From a virus, in IMG/VR virus record IMGVR_UViG_3300028800_000090, positions 1 to 64,000 of that record: a DNA stretch of 64,000 nt; one strand, given 5' to 3'. The notes under the pieces are model-generated. The model was given only the letters and a program-made list of their open reading frames with translations, had not been told where the DNA came from and did not search any database. The stretch's first letter is position 1. Every line of letters starts with the position of its first letter. Position numbers and translations under genes: made by a program. Shown here one piece after another: positions 32,323-42,200 of this stretch.

Positions 32323-35300
32323 TTGGCCAACTTTGCAGGGCAGCCCAGCATCTTTTCGAGATTCCTGGGCTACATGGACGAGGACGACCCGACCAATCTT
32401 CCCTCCGGGGTAGCCTCGCTTGCCCGCAATACCGACTTCACGTACACCTCCGCCAAGACCCGCGCGGGCGTGAACCTCACCATGCAGGGCGTCAACAAAA
32501 GCCCCATCACCGGCTTGTTCGGTCTCGTCTACACTCCCCAGACCGATGCGCCTGCGGACGTGATGTTCCAGTTGCCAACCATCTTCGACAAGACTGGAAC
32601 ATTGCAGTACGAGTCCCCACTGGGCACGGGCCGGATGAATCGCTACCCACTGACCTCCCTGTTCACTCCCCCAGCAAACGCTCATGCGCTTGGGTCACAG
32701 GCCTACAACCGGCTCTACGCTTCATTTTCAAATCTGATCAATCCACTCGCCCGCTGCGGAGTGATCGACCTCAAGACCAAGAACGTTGACCCCTACGGGC
32801 AGAAGCCTTTCGGGTGGGCATGGATTACGAATACGCAGTGCCTGGTCGGGGAGATGGCAACCCCGTCGGAGATTCAGAACGGCTCAACCGTCTCAGTCGG
32901 AAACGGGCACACCTACCGCTGCATCGTCGCCGGGACCACCGGAGCAACCCAACCTATCTGGCCGCTGACTGAAGGCGGGATCGTCGTCGACGGCACGGTG
33001 CACTGGCAGGAACTGACGATGGTTCTCGCCAACCGCATCCCCCAACCCGACGCTCCAGCGCTCACGCGCGACCCCGGTGCAGGAGCTTTTGCAGCCGGCC
33101 AGGACGTCTACATCATCATCACGCTCCTGAATCCCCAGGGCGAGACCATCGCCTCGATCGCTTCCGTGCTGGTCGATACCGACCTGAACGATGCGGTCGA
33201 CGTTGCCATTCCTGCGCTGGCGAGCTTCCCCAGTTGGGTGCAGGGACTGGTTGCTCCGTACGAAGTCACCGGCGCCAACGTCTACGAGATGGATGTGGCG
33301 ACCGGTGCAGAGCCTCCGCCGCTGACCGAGTACCAGCGGGTTGCGGGCAGCCCCTTTGCGCTTGGGGCAACCTTAGTCGTCACCGATACCGCAACTTCCG
33401 GCATCTTCCCCCCGACCCGCAACAGCGCGCGCATCACGCCGGGCATGATTCCAAACCCCGTAGTTGCTCCGGTGCTCACGCGGGATGCTTTGGGAGGCGC
33501 TTTCCCCGCCGGCCGCGACGTGTGGGTGCGGCAGACGTACACGAATGCGACAGGGGAAACGCTCCTCGGGCCTTCGAACTCCATCATCGACACCCAGGCC
33601 AACGATGCGGTGCAGGTGACAGTCCAAGGGCTGACGGGCTACACTCTCACCGGGGTAAACCTCTATGAGGCCGATGTCGCTACCGGAGAAGTGGAGCCGG
33701 ATCCAACTCAGTATGCACTTGTGGGCTCTTTCCAGCCAGGCGCAACCGCAACGATCACTGCCTCGGCTTCGGGGCCACCTGCACCCATTACGAATACGAC
33801 TGGGACGGGCGGCAACATTGTTGCTGACACGGAGATGGGTGGGCTAAATGACACTCAGGGATACCGATACGCTGTCTGTTCCTTCCAAAACCGCAACGGC
33901 TCAAACTCTGGCATCACTTCGGGTTCGGTTATCCAGTACATCGTCGACGAAGACGGTTGGGAGCTTGCTGTCTTCAATGTCGCTGTCGGCCCCCTCAACA
34001 TATCCAAACGGCTCATCGGCTTTGCTGTCGCAGACGGAGTGCCAGCCGGACCCTTCGGTTACATCAGTCAGTCTCAAATATCAGACGGTATTCAGGTGCT
34101 TGCCAGCGTCATCAACGATAACGTCACGACGCAAACGGTAGTCAACTTCACCGACGATCAACTCCTAGCGGCCATCGCCGCCGGCGACCAGCTCACCAGC
34201 TATTTCGACACCATCTGGCCTTTGCCGTGCGTCGACCTCTACTACTCCCCCTCGACCAACCGATTCTTCCAGACCGGGATGCCGGGGTTTGCTTCCAGCC
34301 ACTTTGTCTCGCAGGCAGGGGACGCAGAGACGTACCAGGGTTCGACTTGTGACATCCAGGTAGGGCAGGATGACGGCGAGCGCTGCATCTGCGTCCGAGA
34401 GTTCACCAACGGAACCATTTTCTCGCTGCGGGAGCGCTCGGGCTTCATCATCACTCCAAGTTCGGCGAACCCGATTCTCTGGAACGTGCAGAGGCAGTGG
34501 TCAAAGGTTGGCCCATGCGGTCCGCGGGCGGTCGACGTCGCCGGGAACTTCCTCATCTTTGTGCACCGTTCGGGTATCTATCGATACGAGCAGGGCCAGC
34601 CGGAACTGCTTACGAAGGAAATTCCCTACTTCTGGCAGACGATCAACTGGGCGGCGCAGCAGACCATTTGGCTGGAGATCGATGAGGAGAAGCGCATCGT
34701 GCGTTGCGGGTTGCCGGTGAACGGCAGTGCGGTGCCTAACGTCGAACTGACCATCTCCTATGTCGAAGGGTGGGCGTATCCCATTCATTTCTCGACCTAT
34801 TCGGGCAAGATGATCGCGGTGGACGCCTGCCGCAAGATCAGCATCAACGACATCGCGGCGAACTGCGCCGGGCGGATTGAACGGGCTTTGCCGCCTCCTC
34901 CTGATCCGCCGCAAGGGGTTACAGGCATCGAGCAGACCGGTGGGGACTTCTACCAGTCGCAGTTCGTGTACGGCTCGAGCGCTGCGGACGGGACGGTGCA
35001 GGCCATCACCCCCGGAATCTACTCGGACAATCAGGCTGGGATCGATTGGCACTACCGCACAGTGTCGACGCAGCAGATGCAGGCGCTTTCGAAGTGCGAA
35101 GGGCTGAACCTGAACGCAAGGGGCGAGGGATCGATCAATGCCACTTTCCTCTCAGGCAGGGATATGCTCACCGACTGGACGCCGGGCGCACCAACGACCA
35201 GGGCAGTGAAACTCAGGCCTTTCGACCTCAACCCCGGACAAAGTGCAGGGATTTCAAGGAATTGCGAGTCGAGGGTCAATGAGCACTGGATGTGTGAACT

Positions 35301-35397
35301 GGATAACGGAAAAGTACCCGGAGCATGGTGCGAGCTCAAGACCTTGATCGTCTACACCATCCCGATGTATGGAGCCAGGGACGGAAGTGAAGGATGA
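32323..35397 (+). CDS. Tail nozzle/tube-like protein (about 1024 aa)
   Basis: TTG 32323 is chosen because GAGGGTG lies six bases upstream. The in-frame ATG at 32293 lies inside the terminator hairpin. N-terminal residues (ANFAGQPSIFSRFLGYMDED) begin a tail protein. Residues about 180-235 contain a chitin-binding-like small domain (YRCIVAGTTGATQPIWPLTE). Two tandem copies of a beta domain follow at about 243-365 and 377-485 (APALTRDPGAGAFAAGQDVY and APVLTRDALGGAFPAGRDVW). The C-terminal half has beta-propeller-like segments (VAGNFLIFVHRSGIYRYEQG), as in T7-type gp12 or P22 gp10 nozzles. It probably forms the short tail tube for DNA passage. Confidence 0.7.
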   Translation: MANFAGQPSIFSRFLGYMDEDDPTNLPSGVASLARNTDFTYTSAKTRAGVNLTMQGVNKSPITGLFGLVYTPQTDAPADVMFQLPTIFDKTGTLQYESPLGTGRMNRYPLTSLFTPPANAHALGSQAYNRLYASFSNLINPLARCGVIDLKTKNVDPYGQKPFGWAWITNTQCLVGEMATPSEIQNGSTVSVGNGHTYRCIVAGTTGATQPIWPLTEGGIVVDGTVHWQELTMVLANRIPQPDAPALTRDPGAGAFAAGQDVYIIITLLNPQGETIASIASVLVDTDLNDAVDVAIPALASFPSWVQGLVAPYEVTGANVYEMDVATGAEPPPLTEYQRVAGSPFALGATLVVTDTATSGIFPPTRNSARITPGMIPNPVVAPVLTRDALGGAFPAGRDVWVRQTYTNATGETLLGPSNSIIDTQANDAVQVTVQGLTGYTLTGVNLYEADVATGEVEPDPTQYALVGSFQPGATATITASASGPPAPITNTTGTGGNIVADTEMGGLNDTQGYRYAVCSFQNRNGSNSGITSGSVIQYIVDEDGWELAVFNVAVGPLNISKRLIGFAVADGVPAGPFGYISQSQISDGIQVLASVINDNVTTQTVVNFTDDQLLAAIAAGDQLTSYFDTIWPLPCVDLYYSPSTNRFFQTGMPGFASSHFVSQAGDAETYQGSTCDIQVGQDDGERCICVREFTNGTIFSLRERSGFIITPSSANPILWNVQRQWSKVGPCGPRAVDVAGNFLIFVHRSGIYRYEQGQPELLTKEIPYFWQTINWAAQQTIWLEIDEEKRIVRCGLPVNGSAVPNVELTISYVEGWAYPIHFSTYSGKMIAVDACRKISINDIAANCAGRIERALPPPPDPPQGVTGIEQTGGDFYQSQFVYGSSAADGTVQAITPGIYSDNQAGIDWHYRTVSTQQMQALSKCEGLNLNARGEGSINATFLSGRDMLTDWTPGAPTTRAVKLRPFDLNPGQSAGISRNCESRVNEHWMCELDNGKVPGAWCELKTLIVYTIPMYGARDGSEG

Positions 35398-36479
35398 GCA
35401 CCATCAACCAGGGCACGATCAACAACGCGGCCGCAGGCGACAAAGAGGCCATGCGTGTCCTGCTCAACGCTTTCGCTGCGCAGTTCTTGGCTGGTGCGCA
35501 GGCCGGGGGACCTTCCTTACTCGAACCGACCAGCGGGGGCAAGACCCTTACTCCAACGACCGCCGCGCCGCCGGCGCCGCCGTTCACCGTCTCCGGCAAG
35601 AATGGAGTCTTCAGCTTCGCCATCACCCCGCAGAAAGCACCGTTCCGGTCCACACTCTACTTCGAAGTCACGTATTCCGAGAGTTCGAACTTTGGCAACG
35701 CCTCGGGCCTGCCGCTGACGCCGTCGACCAACTTCACCTTCCCGCTGCCCGGCGCCGTGCTCTACTTCCGCATCCGGGCAACGTATGACGGGGCAAACTT
35801 CAGCGCCTACCGTCCTTCGGCGGGGAATCCGGCGGTCTCCGCAGGCTTGCAGTCGAGCGCAGCAACGTCGAATGCAACCGCTTTGAATATCACCAATTAC
35901 GCGCTTTGCGATGCAGTACCGGTGGGGGGAACGCAGAATGTCCGGGTGTACGGTGCTGCGGGCCCGCAGACGATGTGGCCAGCAGTCAAGGGGGAGAAGG
36001 AAACGATTCTTCCCTCCGCGACGATCATCAACTCCGTACTCGGGTCGAAGCCCTTTGTGGCATGGGATCCAGAGACAGAGCAGTTTGTGGTGAGGGACAC
36101 GCTCCCCCAGGTCTTTGCAGACAATCTAGTACCAGTCGGGCAGGTGGGCACTCCGGAAGGGGGAGTGGTCACAGAACCAACCGTCACGGCCAACGTGGTG
36201 GCGGGCGGCATCACGAGCTACACCGTCACTGCGCCAGGGGCCAATCTGTCCGCACCAGTCACTTTGACGATCACCGACGCAACCGGGTCGGGGGCAGTTC
36301 CGGGTCCGCAAACCATCGTCGCAGGGCAGCTTACTGCGGTGGCGCCGGGGTTGCCCGGTAGCCTCTACACCGCGCCGACGGTTGCGGTGAGCGGCGGCAG
36401 GGCACCGGGTTCGCCGGGCGGGGGAACGATTGTCGGCAATAACGGTGGCAGATACCTAGCCAACGAGGGGAATCCATAA
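35394..36479 (+). CDS. Tail-associated protein (361 aa)
   Basis: Starts by ATGA overlap with the nozzle gene. The N-terminus is helical (AMRVLLNAFAAQFLAGAQAG). The rest is a Gly/Thr/Pro-rich beta protein with Ig-like strands (FEVTYSESSNFGNASGLPLT; VLYFRIRATYDGANFSAYR) and repeat-like C-terminal segments (TVTAPGANLSAPVTLTITDA). It may be a tail spike or tail accessory. No family is recognised, but order and composition fit a virion component. Confidence 0.6.
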   Translation: MSTINQGTINNAAAGDKEAMRVLLNAFAAQFLAGAQAGGPSLLEPTSGGKTLTPTTAAPPAPPFTVSGKNGVFSFAITPQKAPFRSTLYFEVTYSESSNFGNASGLPLTPSTNFTFPLPGAVLYFRIRATYDGANFSAYRPSAGNPAVSAGLQSSAATSNATALNITNYALCDAVPVGGTQNVRVYGAAGPQTMWPAVKGEKETILPSATIINSVLGSKPFVAWDPETEQFVVRDTLPQVFADNLVPVGQVGTPEGGVVTEPTVTANVVAGGITSYTVTAPGANLSAPVTLTITDATGSGAVPGPQTIVAGQLTAVAPGLPGSLYTAPTVAVSGGRAPGSPGGGTIVGNNGGRYLANEGNP

Positions 36480-36743
36480 ATGTGGAAGAAAAGGCACGAG
36501 ATAGTCGACACCCGGACGAAGATGCATGTGATCACTCTCCACGAGCCGGACTCGGGAGCCGAGCACAAATTGCAGATCATGATTGGGCACGACTCCTGTC
36601 CGCACTGCGGGCACATCACGCTGAAGGATGGCATCGATGCGGCCCAGCATGTAGCCAACGAGTTAGCCCTGCTCAACCAGAGCCATGCGGCGATGAAGGA
36701 GCACGCTGAGAGACACCGTGCACCGCTAAGGAAAGCGCAGTGA
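36480..36743 (+). CDS. Small zinc-knuckle-like protein (87 aa)
   Basis: ATG 36480 immediately follows the previous TAA. A single CPHCGH motif (residues about 40-45: GHDSCPHCGHITL) suggests zinc binding. The N-terminus is basic and the C-terminus helical. In the tail module this could be an assembly chaperone or a DNA-contact protein; no family is assigned. The 3' end overlaps the GTG start of the next gene. Confidence 0.55.
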   Translation: MWKKRHEIVDTRTKMHVITLHEPDSGAEHKLQIMIGHDSCPHCGHITLKDGIDAAQHVANELALLNQSHAAMKEHAERHRAPLRKAQ

Positions 36744-37180
36744 CCACCATCCGAGTAGCACGACATTCGGACTGGCCGCTGATTCAGGAGTTCCACAAAG
36801 AACAGAACCGCCAGCAGCAGACCAACTACGCGCTGCCCAGACTATTCTCCCCCGACGGGTCATTCGCTCCGAACATTGCCATGGCCTTCATGGTCGAGCG
36901 GAATGGTAAACCAGTTCAGAGCTTCTACTTCGAACTGGTCCCAGAGGTTTGCTTCGCCGGCTGCGACCCGAAGGCAACCGCTTACGCGCGCCGCGAGATC
37001 GATCGCATCGCCTTCGGACTGAGGGCCATGGGGTTTACCGGGATCAACTGCAAGGTGCCCGAGCATGTTGCTGAATCGATTCGCACGCCGCTCGAGCATG
37101 CAGGGTTTGACGAGGATCAGAAGATAACGCACTTTTTCAAAGACTTACGGCTACCTAAGCCGGAGGGGGAAGACCATTGA
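36740..37180 (+). CDS. GNAT-like acetyltransferase fold protein (146 aa)
   Basis: GTG 36740 overlaps the previous stop. N-terminal VARHSDWPLIQEFHKEQNRQ fits the first helix region of GNAT enzymes, and the C-terminal RTPLEHAGFDEDQKITHFFK fits the last strands (a Gly-Phe near the end of the fold). The acetyl-CoA-binding loop (Q/R-x-x-G-x-G/A) is not obvious, so it may be a catalytically dead fold used structurally. GNAT-fold proteins are found in phage tail modules. Assignment is by pattern only. Confidence 0.5.
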   Translation: MTTIRVARHSDWPLIQEFHKEQNRQQQTNYALPRLFSPDGSFAPNIAMAFMVERNGKPVQSFYFELVPEVCFAGCDPKATAYARREIDRIAFGLRAMGFTGINCKVPEHVAESIRTPLEHAGFDEDQKITHFFKDLRLPKPEGEDH

Positions 37181-37761
37181 GCCGCTCACAGCAATCCCAA
37201 GTTTTAGCGACTGCCCAAGCAAACAGCGGTGCCGACCAGACCACTGCGCAGAACGCACAGCAGGCGGAAGTTGCGGACATCGGCAACTACGAGAAGCAGT
37301 TGAGCCAGTACGCCGCGGACAACCCATACAAGGCAGGTGGGGAGTACGACACGGCAACGGACTCGAAGCTCTCAGGCGTTGCGGACGTGGGTTCCTCGGC
37401 TATCGCCAATCAGCTTGCGACCCAGGCCAAGCGCACCGGCGAGAACGCTACCGCGGCAAACGCTACGGCGGCGGAGGTAGCGCGCGCGAATGAGCGCGAA
37501 CTGGCCGCGGGCGAGGCTGGCGCGACTCAGACCCGCATCGGGGACGAGGCGAACTACAACGCCGGAGTCTTGCAGGATACGGCGGCGCCAGTGGCGATGG
37601 AAGCTGGAGTCGCTAATCCTGCGCTATCAGCTTCAAACTCTGCGCTGGGGATCGGCGGGGACGCAGCGAAGACGCCAGGGTTCTGGGACAGTCTCGGAAC
37701 GAGCTTTGCCCAACAGTTAGGGAAGACCGCCGGCGGCGGCAACATCGGAAAACAGGGATAG
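37177..37761 (+). CDS. Ala/Gln-rich internal virion-like protein (194 aa)
   Basis: TTG 37177 overlaps the previous stop (TTGA). The protein is rich in Ala, Gln, Thr and Gly, with long helical character (ENATAANATAAEVARANERE). It is typical of small internal core or ejection proteins encoded between nozzle and large core genes in podoviruses. No sequence motif is present; the role is inferred from composition and neighbours. Confidence 0.55.
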   Translation: MSRSQQSQVLATAQANSGADQTTAQNAQQAEVADIGNYEKQLSQYAADNPYKAGGEYDTATDSKLSGVADVGSSAIANQLATQAKRTGENATAANATAAEVARANERELAAGEAGATQTRIGDEANYNAGVLQDTAAPVAMEAGVANPALSASNSALGIGGDAAKTPGFWDSLGTSFAQQLGKTAGGGNIGKQG

Positions 37762-37770
37762 GGGAGACAA

Positions 37771-39288
37771 ATGGCGGATGAAATGTATGCAGACCTCCTC
37801 GACGCACTCAGCCCGGTTTCGAAGGCTGGGATGGACCCGGACGAAGCGGCCGCAGACCGCGCAGGCACCATGGCCAAACTTCTGGGGCCGGACGACACTC
37901 CGAAGCCGAAGTGGTACGAGCAGGATCAAGAGGTTGCACAGAATGATGTCCCGCCACGGCCAGGGACGAGCCAGAACGGGAATCCTTTACCTCCCGGCTT
38001 GCAGAGTCGCCAGGCACCGCAGGACGCGCCCGCCACTGATCCTACGCCCGCCGTTCCCGCAGGAGTGACGCCCACCGGCACAGCCACCAAGCCCGATCTC
38101 GCGGCAGGGAATGCGGCGACCATCGGGCTGATGCAGTCGGACTACGCGCGCGCCTCCCAGGATGTGCAGAACGAAGCCGCGCAGCCGGACGAGGCTACCG
38201 TATTGGCTCCGCTCGAACGCCAGCGCGTCAATGCGCAGGCACGGCAGGTGGAGCTTCAGACCCCCTACGGGCCCGACGGAAAGACCTTGCCCGAGTACAA
38301 GCCGAGCTTTGGGCAGAGACTTATGCGCGGAGTCGAGGGTTTTGCGGGCGGGGGAGTTCTCGGAGCCATTGACCCGAAGGTGGGCGGCGCGCAGCCTTAC
38401 GGCGCACCAAACAAGGAGTACGGCATCGACCAGGCGCAAGCCGCAGGACGAGTTGCCGGGGCGGACCAGCAGTTGAAGAATGCGCAGGACAACTGGAAAG
38501 CCACGTCTGACCGGCTGAAGCAGATTGCGCAGGAGCGGCGAGCGCTGGCGACCACAGGCAAAGATACGACCAGTTCCAGCATCGCGCAGCAGGACCAGCC
38601 GAACAAGGACAAGCAGGCCCAGGCCGACTTACTTCGCGCGCAGAACGAAGGACGCCCGAAGACGCTGGATGATGCCATTGCGCAATTCAACGCCGAGACT
38701 GATCCAGCCAAGAAGGCGCAACTCGGTCAAACCGTGAAGGATATGACGGATGCGGCGATGAAGTTGAAACCGCCGCGTCAACCGGGAGAGCAGCCAAGCG
38801 TCGGACTGGCAGAGTTCGGCGCCTATCGCGCTGCACGCCAGAAGGAGACCGGCAAACCTCTATCGTCTGACGATGTGCTCAACTTCATCCACAAGACAGA
38901 CCCCAATGCACCGGACGAGGTTGGGTCGATTGTGGCGCAGGCCATGGATGCGAAGGAGAAGTTTGCAAACCAGTGGACTCCGAACGATGACGGAACATAT
39001 AAATCTGTCGATCCAATGAATCTAAAGACGCTTACGGGTCCGGAGTTCCAGACGCAGATTGACAAGATTGGTCGTTCTGACCCGAACGTGAAGCTTGCCA
39101 AGAAGGGCTACACGATCGATGCGACCGGGAATCTGGTGCCGACTCATACCGGACCAGCCGCACAGGCAAAAACTCCGTTCGTCCCCAAAACTCCGCGCCC
39201 CCCTGGCGCCACCGGTACGGCACTCGTGGATGGAAAGCGGCACTGGGTCAACGCTCAAACGCATAAGGTTCTCGGGTTGGCAGAATGA
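37771..39288 (+). CDS. Internal virion/ejection protein candidate (505 aa)
   Basis: ATG 37771 follows GGGGAGA. N-terminal ADEMYADLLDALSPVSKAGM is amphipathic, followed by long charged, Gln/Ala/Pro-rich helical regions (QQLKNAQDNWKATSDRLKQI). Its stop overlaps the giant gene's ATG (ATGA). By analogy with podoviral core proteins of the injected head complex, it may be ejected with DNA and help the giant protein cross the envelope. This is inference from position and composition. Confidence 0.55.
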   Translation: MADEMYADLLDALSPVSKAGMDPDEAAADRAGTMAKLLGPDDTPKPKWYEQDQEVAQNDVPPRPGTSQNGNPLPPGLQSRQAPQDAPATDPTPAVPAGVTPTGTATKPDLAAGNAATIGLMQSDYARASQDVQNEAAQPDEATVLAPLERQRVNAQARQVELQTPYGPDGKTLPEYKPSFGQRLMRGVEGFAGGGVLGAIDPKVGGAQPYGAPNKEYGIDQAQAAGRVAGADQQLKNAQDNWKATSDRLKQIAQERRALATTGKDTTSSSIAQQDQPNKDKQAQADLLRAQNEGRPKTLDDAIAQFNAETDPAKKAQLGQTVKDMTDAAMKLKPPRQPGEQPSVGLAEFGAYRAARQKETGKPLSSDDVLNFIHKTDPNAPDEVGSIVAQAMDAKEKFANQWTPNDDGTYKSVDPMNLKTLTGPEFQTQIDKIGRSDPNVKLAKKGYTIDATGNLVPTHTGPAAQAKTPFVPKTPRPPGATGTALVDGKRHWVNAQTHKVLGLAE

Positions 39289-42200
39289 TCGATGGTGCTG
39301 TAGCGGAACCGCCCTCTGGGGCAAGTGTGGATTGGGGCACGTATGAGCCAACTCCCAGCCAGTCTGCCAAACCTGCGGCCGGAGTCGATTGGAGCAGTTA
39401 TCAGGATGAGCCCTCCGCCACCCCAACCCCACCCCCCGTAACCCCGCAGAGCATTCAGGAAGACAACGCGGACACGGCGAACTCACCGACCCCCCCGCCT
39501 GTAGGGGTGAGTGGTCCACCGGTGGGCATGCGGCAGTCTGGCCCCCCAGCCTTCGCCCCTCCAGGTATCGGAGACGGACCGGCGGTCCCTTCCGCCGGCG
39601 CCCCGCAGCGGATCATTTCAACCATGCCGCGCGAGACCGTTGCGGGAACCCTTCAGTATCGGTCCGAACCTCCGGTCCCCATGCATCACGAACAGACCGA
39701 GGGAGAGGCTATACGTGAAGCGCTATCCCATCCCATTGAAACCCTGACTGGAGCAGACCTTCCTTCGCAGCAGGAGGAAAAACAAGAGATGCTGGAGCGT
39801 GGGGCGAGCGAGACCGGAGACCCATTCCTCGCTACCGCTGTCAATATTCAGCAGTCTACGCAGCAACCCCTATTCAACCTCAGCGGTTCGAAGACATTTC
39901 AAGGCATCCTCGATCCCAAAAGTAAAAATATATTCTCGCGCGTAATCACCGGGGGCACCAAGGGCATCGAGGCACTATCTTCCCCCGACAACATTGGACT
40001 GCTCGCCGGGATGTACTTTGCTCCCGAGGAAGCTGGGCAACTCATCTCTGCCGTGTTTTCTGCACAGATGGCGCAAGGGGCAGGATCAGAAGGCGTTCAG
40101 ACTCTACGCGCTGCACATAGGGGAGATTACGGAGAGGCGGCAGAGCGCGGCGCCAATGCCCTTATAAGCGCTGCCTTTGCTGCTCAATCTGGGAAGCATG
40201 CGATGGGGATCGAGTCCAGCCCATCTTTCAGAGAATCAGCCGGGCAGGGTCTGGAAGAGGGTGTGCGGCAGGCGACCGGAGCAAAGGGTCCGTGGGCAGA
40301 TTACCAACCGATAGCGCCCGTTGCGCAGCCCAAGCAGCAGGTCGCACCCCAGGACACATCCCGCACCTTCACCGCGCCAGCCAACGCCGCTCGCCAAGCG
40401 GGGGTGAAGTTCGACACAGGCCCATTCGACTTCGACAAGTTCGACGCAGCCAAGAAGGGCGCCGTGCAGGGTTCGACCGATGGCGCCGCGATCCGTGCCT
40501 CTGCCGAGCAGCAGCACCCCACCCTCAAGGCCACTGTTCAAGGCGCAATCGCAGGCATCCCCGGTGCTGAACTGGAAGGCTCTCGCGTCAAGAGTGCCGA
40601 GTCGATGCAGACGAAAGCCGAGCGGGGGACTGCATTCGAGGGCATGAAGGACGTTCTCGGGCTGCGCATCTCGGTGGACTCCCCTCAAACTGGCAAACTG
40701 GTTGAGCAGGCCATCAAGCAGTCCCATCCGGTAGTCGGGGAAGAACCTCTCGACGCCAACGGGTTGAAGGGGCAGCAGCTATTCGTGCGCTCTGGCAAGC
40801 CCGGCGAGGCGCTGCAGGTTGCAGAGATTCAGATTCTGCCCAAGCCGCAAGTCGATGTGCTGGACAAGACGACCCCCATCTACGAGCAGCAGAAGGAAGC
40901 GGAGGCAGCGGGCGACGACAAAGCAGCGGAGGCACACAGCGACAAGGCGACCGAGATCCACGAAACTGCGCTGACCGGCGAGCTACCCACGAAGTACGAG
41001 TTCGGCAGCACCCAGGCGAACCTGCCGGCGAGCTCGGACGCAGCCAAAGCCGTCGGGGACATGCAGTCGCGCATCCCAGATACGGACTTGGCGGGTGACG
41101 GCAAGGATCTCGACAAATTCCACGTCACCGTGCGCTATGGGCTGAAGAGCGGCATCACGCCAGAACTGCGCAAGTTCATCGAATCGCAGGAACCTTTCGA
41201 GGCTTCGCTCGGTGCAACGACCAGCTTCCCCCCCAAGCCCGGAGCCGAAGCTTCGCCCATCATTGCCCCAGTGGAGTCGCCGGAACTGCACAAACTGAAC
41301 GCAGCGATCGAGAAGGCTGGGGACTTCCACCCGTCCGACTACCCCGACTACCGACCTCATGTAACTGTCGCGTTCGTGAAGCCAGACCTTGCAGACAAGT
41401 ACACCGGCATGACGGACGCCAAGGGCAAGACGTTTCCGATTGACAGCATTGCCATCTCAGACCAGAATGGCAAGCACACCGAGATTCCGCTGTTAGGTGG
41501 AAAATCCAAAGAGGGAAAGGAGACTGCGGAAACTTCCGGCTCCACGCAAGCCGGAAAAGAGCCAGTGGGGGGTAGAGCCGACGAAACTCTCCCCCCCACC
41601 GAAAACCATACAACCCCGCGGACTGTTCCCGAGCCCGGGGCAACGAGTCCAGCAGTACCTAAGTCAGAGGCAGCGCAGCCCCAAGAGGTTGCCCCAAAAC
41701 TCACCAAAGGCTCACAAGTCACTCTGCCCGACGGCCGCACAGGGACTTTACGCTGGACGCTAGGCAAGGATGCGCGCGTAGAGCTTGCGGACAAAGCGAA
41801 GACCCGGTGGGATGGCAAGCTGGCAGACCTCAAGCCTGCGGAAGCACCGCCGATTGGCAAGCCGCTAAATACCCGCATCGAGCAGATCAAGCAGGCCGTA
41901 GCCGATGGCACGCCCGTAAAGATATTTACGGCGCGCGCTGACGATCCGAGAGTGCCCATCTTCCTCAAGGAAAATGGCCTTGGCGAACTGCCTGTCACGA
42001 ACATCAAAGGGCACGACTTTGGTGGCCTGATCGACAACATCGTCAACGTTCCGACCAATTCAGACAAGCCGTTCGATATGCCTAAGATTCCAGCGGGGAA
42101 GACCCTTTACGTTGATCTCGACGGGACTCTCGCAAAAGAAGGAGGCACAGATGCAACCCCTAAGCCTACAGAAGCAGAAGGTAGCAAAGCCCCCGTCAAA

